Below are positions 61,882 through 64,000 of a DNA stretch of 64,000 bases, in pieces; positions within the stretch are counted from its first letter, which is position 1, and each line of letters begins with the position of its first letter. Source of the stretch: Methanoregula sp. UBA154 (GTDB lineage: Archaea > Halobacteriota > Methanomicrobia > Methanomicrobiales > Methanospirillaceae). The stretch spans positions 217,761 through 281,760 of the forward strand of contig DAPW01000011.1 of assembly GCA_002502245.1 (NCBI GenBank), in the 5' to 3' direction. A program made the position numbers and the translations under genes. The notes under the pieces are model-generated. The model searched no databases and was not told the origin of the DNA. It saw nothing but the letters and a program-made list of their open reading frames with translations.

Positions 61882-62599
61882 GGGCTAACCTCTTTGTCAT
61901 CTCACCTATAGCTTCTGACAAAAGATAATTATTATCGAGCGAGGTCAGGAGCATACGACGTTCCACACTGGTAGTGTCACCGCAGGCATCAGTAATGGCG
62001 GGAAGCGCGCGGGTCAGTTCATCAACAATGGTGAGCGTAGCCCGGCGGGAGGTGCGTGACAGGGGATTGAGGTCGATCGCGATAACGGTTTTCCCCATCC
62101 CGACCAGGGCCTCGCAGCGGTCACCATCCTCAAGCGGTACGAGGATGACATCGGCAGAGAAGATCCCCTCCCGCCGGCACCATGCCCGGTCATGGGAAAG
62201 GGGGAGGAGGCGTTCCGCCGGGCCGGAAAATACGTCTGCTCCGGCACTCCTGAGAAGGTCTTCGATCTGGTGCACGCGTTCTTCTGTCCGGTGGAAGAGG
62301 TTGACCTCGACCATTGCCCCGCTTGCTTTCTGGAGTGCGGCAATCTGATGTGCCGCCAGCGCAGCGGTATTCCCGTTCACGGAAATGACCGGATGACGAG
62401 CAGAGAGCAGAAGTGCTGCTGCAGTCCGCTCAGCGAGAAAGGCGCTTTTTGTGGTCCTTTCGCCAAGGAAGTAATCGAAGGCCTCGCCCCTGCCATGGGC
62501 TGCGAGCCCCTCCATGGACACGATTCCCTTTTTGACACACTCAGTGAGGCGCTCGCGGGCGACCAGCGAGCGGTACCGGGGATGATCTGCCGGGATCAT
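61868..62599 (-). CDS. 4-phosphopantoate-beta-alanine ligase (phosphopantothenate synthetase)
   Basis: Archaeal CoA biosynthesis step that ligates 4-phosphopantoate to beta-alanine with ATP. The 243-residue protein matches the DUF137 family: HPRYRSLVARERLTECVKKG at the N-terminus, ISVNGNTAALAAHQIAALQ, EVNLFHRTEERVHQIED, VILVPLEDGDRCEALVGMGK and AIDLNPLSRTSRRA. It overlaps the pantoate kinase gene by 4 bases; together they replace the bacterial PanC/PanK route. Confidence 0.93.
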   Translation of the reverse strand: MIPADHPRYRSLVARERLTECVKKGIVSMEGLAAHGRGEAFDYFLGERTTKSAFLAERTAAALLLSARHPVISVNGNTAALAAHQIAALQKASGAMVEVNLFHRTEERVHQIEDLLRSAGADVFSGPAERLLPLSHDRAWCRREGIFSADVILVPLEDGDRCEALVGMGKTVIAIDLNPLSRTSRRATLTIVDELTRALPAITDACGDTTSVERRMLLTSLDNNYLLSEAIGEMTKRLAHALD

Positions 62600-63462
62600 G
62601 GCCGGACCCCGACAATCCGGGCGCCATTGCCCGCCACGGTGAAGGCATACACGTCCCCGTATGCTGAAAGGATCTCCTGTGCCTTGTGACCGTAGGCAAA
62701 TACACCGTTACCCAGCATGGTCATGCTCGCGGGAACGCCACGTTCAGCACATCGCCGGATCACCGTGCCGGCCTCGGGTGTGAGGAGCCCGCTGTTCTCT
62801 GCAAACCGCCGGGAGATCCTGAAAAAATCCTCTGCATTCCGGGGCGGGCTGAGAGGAAAGGCAGCTGCAACGCGTTCCATCTGTTCCCGCGAACCGAGCA
62901 CGGATGGTGTCGATATCGGGCCGAATGACACGGCATACAGCGGTTCCGTGAGATCAAAAAACCTGGTAATTGCTGCATCGATACCCGGTCCGCTCCGTAC
63001 TACCCGTCCGCCTGCCTGACAGGCAGCAACATCGCCAAGACCCGTCCGGTGGACAACTTCGGCGTCATGGGCCAGCGCAGCAATGTCGTGCGGGGTCAGA
63101 TCCAGGTCATGGCTCTGGTTGACCGCGGTGAGGGTGGCAAGCAGCGCTGCCGCGGAGAGGCCGAACCCGGCGCCGATGGGGAGGCGGCACAGGGTCGAGA
63201 CCGATGCAGTGATACCAAGGTTTTGTAAAACATATTCAAGCGGCGGGGAGGTGCAGGAAAAACCGGTTAGATTACCGGATTTTTCCTGTCGCCGGACAGA
63301 AATTGAGATGGAATCCGCCGGTGTGACCGTTGCCGTGACACCTTCGCTTATCACAATGCCGGCCCCGATACTTCCCGTACCTGCGGTAGACTCTCCTTTC
63401 ACGCGTCTGAAATAACCTGATAAATGGCCCGGACAAAATGCCGTAACCGTACTGGTTTTCAT
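62596..63462 (-). CDS. Pantoate kinase
   Basis: Phosphorylates pantoate to 4-phosphopantoate with ATP. The 288-residue GHMP kinase has the characteristic ATP loop LPIGAGFGLSAAALLA (94-109), AFCPGHLSGYFRRVKGES and SIGAGIVISEGVTATV near the start, then AEVVHRTGLGDVAACQAGG. These features and the adjacent ligase identify the archaeal enzyme (PoK). It is the first gene of the CoA operon. Confidence 0.93.
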   Translation of the reverse strand: MKTSTVTAFCPGHLSGYFRRVKGESTAGTGSIGAGIVISEGVTATVTPADSISISVRRQEKSGNLTGFSCTSPPLEYVLQNLGITASVSTLCRLPIGAGFGLSAAALLATLTAVNQSHDLDLTPHDIAALAHDAEVVHRTGLGDVAACQAGGRVVRSGPGIDAAITRFFDLTEPLYAVSFGPISTPSVLGSREQMERVAAAFPLSPPRNAEDFFRISRRFAENSGLLTPEAGTVIRRCAERGVPASMTMLGNGVFAYGHKAQEILSAYGDVYAFTVAGNGARIVGVRP

Positions 63463-63552
63463 GGGAACCGGAACTGCTGTTGCGTGCTAAAGTGTTGGAG
63501 TTTTCAGGCATTAAGGAATTCCGATGGGAAAAAAGGAGGGACGACCGAATAC

Positions 63553-64000
63553 TCACCCACTGCCGCCCGGATGCCTCTCCTCCTGGAGATCCCGGAGGAT
63601 CCGTCGTATATGACCGATATTTATAGTCTTTGTGGTAAGGATACAGAGATGGTTCCCATGATACGGTGCAATGATTACGTTGCTGTCCGGGATCTGGAGT
63701 GTCATATGGACAAACGATCCCCAGTCAAGGAGGGGTGTGATCGTATGGGTGGTGGCGAGCATGGTCCGGGCAATTTTCAGGAGCGGTTCGATCTCGACCT
63801 CCCCCATAAGCAGGAGGTTCCGGTCATCGTTGAACACAGAGATGGCAACAATTCCGTTCAGCTTTTTGATCTGGCCGATGATCCTGATATCCGCTTCTTT
63901 GAGAACGCCTAGCTGCAGGATGACGTATTTCTCAGGTACCGGGGCTGCCGGTGTCCGCCTGATCGGTTCAGTGGTCTGCCCGATCGGTTCTTTGAGAACG
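63553..64000 (-). CDS. Roadblock/LC7-like protein (partial, 5' end outside window)
   Basis: The frame is open from base 64000 to the stop at 63553, so the first part of the gene lies beyond the right edge. The visible part has VILQLGVLKEADIRIIGQI, LNGIVAISVFNDDRNLLLMG and IIAPYHGNHLCILTTKT, similar to the small roadblock/LC7 regulators of GTPases or filaments. A preceding proline-rich linker repeats EPIGQTTEPIRRTP-like units. A GTG at 63837 is not the true start. It is 90 bases upstream of the pantoate kinase gene and could belong to the same transcript. Confidence 0.6.
   Translation of the reverse strand, partial: VLKEPIGQTTEPIRRTPAAPVPEKYVILQLGVLKEADIRIIGQIKKLNGIVAISVFNDDRNLLLMGEVEIEPLLKIARTMLATTHTITPLLDWGSFVHMTLQIPDSNVIIAPYHGNHLCILTTKTINIGHIRRILRDLQEERHPGGSG

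Overview
The window looks like chromosomal DNA of a methanogenic archaeon, most likely a member of the Methanomicrobiales (Methanoregula-like). The diagnostic genes are an AglJ-type and an AglB/STT3-type N-glycosylation enzyme, an F420H2:NADP oxidoreductase, the archaeal pantoate kinase plus phosphopantothenate synthetase pair, a replication factor C small-subunit paralogue, DUF99, DUF2551, archease with RtcB, SecF followed by SecD, and TATA boxes about 25-30 nt upstream of start codons that imply leaderless mRNAs. I recognised no rRNA, tRNA or CRISPR array.

Bases 1-44734 are a surface-glycan and glycoprotein island. It opens with sugar-tailoring genes on the plus strand (methyltransferases, a cupin, a DegT-type aminotransferase, glycosyltransferases; 1-5818). 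A minus-strand run of glycosyltransferases and an acyltransferase follows (5828-10875), then a large GT-C membrane protein (11074-13617) and a UDP-sugar module (UDP-glucose dehydrogenase, GalU-type pyrophosphorylase, UDP-xylose synthase-like enzyme; 13842-17058). Two large secreted proteins with the same kind of signal peptide, the same promoter-proximal sequence and NBR1-like Ig repeats come next: a papain / lectin-like / repeat / metallophosphoesterase fusion (17415-21557) and a beta-helix / repeat protein (26237-28486). Between them lie an IS701-like insertion sequence and an AT-rich module of GT2, EamA/SMR-type transporter and GT-C protein. The minus-strand block 28741-39231 holds three GT4 genes, a coiled-coil methyltransferase, Wzt, Wzm, a further GT4, gmd and an rmd-like gene. 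This content and order parallel bacterial loci for ABC-exported D-rhamnan. Two more glycosyltransferases and a divergent AglB-like oligosaccharyltransferase close the island.

Bases 44735-64000 are mostly housekeeping and GC-richer: a probable RNA-repair operon (small zinc-ribbon-like protein, archease, RtcB, glutamine-amidotransferase-like protein), DUF2551, SecF-SecD, a tightly packed thioredoxin / Fno / HhH-GPD glycosylase / class II aldolase operon, AglJ divergent from DUF99, rubredoxin, a pilin-like protein, a TPR protein, an AIR-synthase-like enzyme and an operon of pantoate kinase, phosphopantothenate synthetase, an RFC-like clamp-loader subunit and a methyltransferase. A roadblock-like gene runs off the right edge.

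The intergenic gaps of this right half carry two dispersed GC-rich repeat families. Family A (about 150-160 bp, three clear copies and two weak ones) has conserved blocks and alternative C-run/G-run pairings. Family B (about 70-150 bp, around six copies in both orientations) contains GGGCGCC-type palindromes. Neither is coding. They, the protease-phosphoesterase fusion protein, the archaeal rhamnan-like export locus and the RtcB operon with two uncharacterised partners are the items most worth following up.
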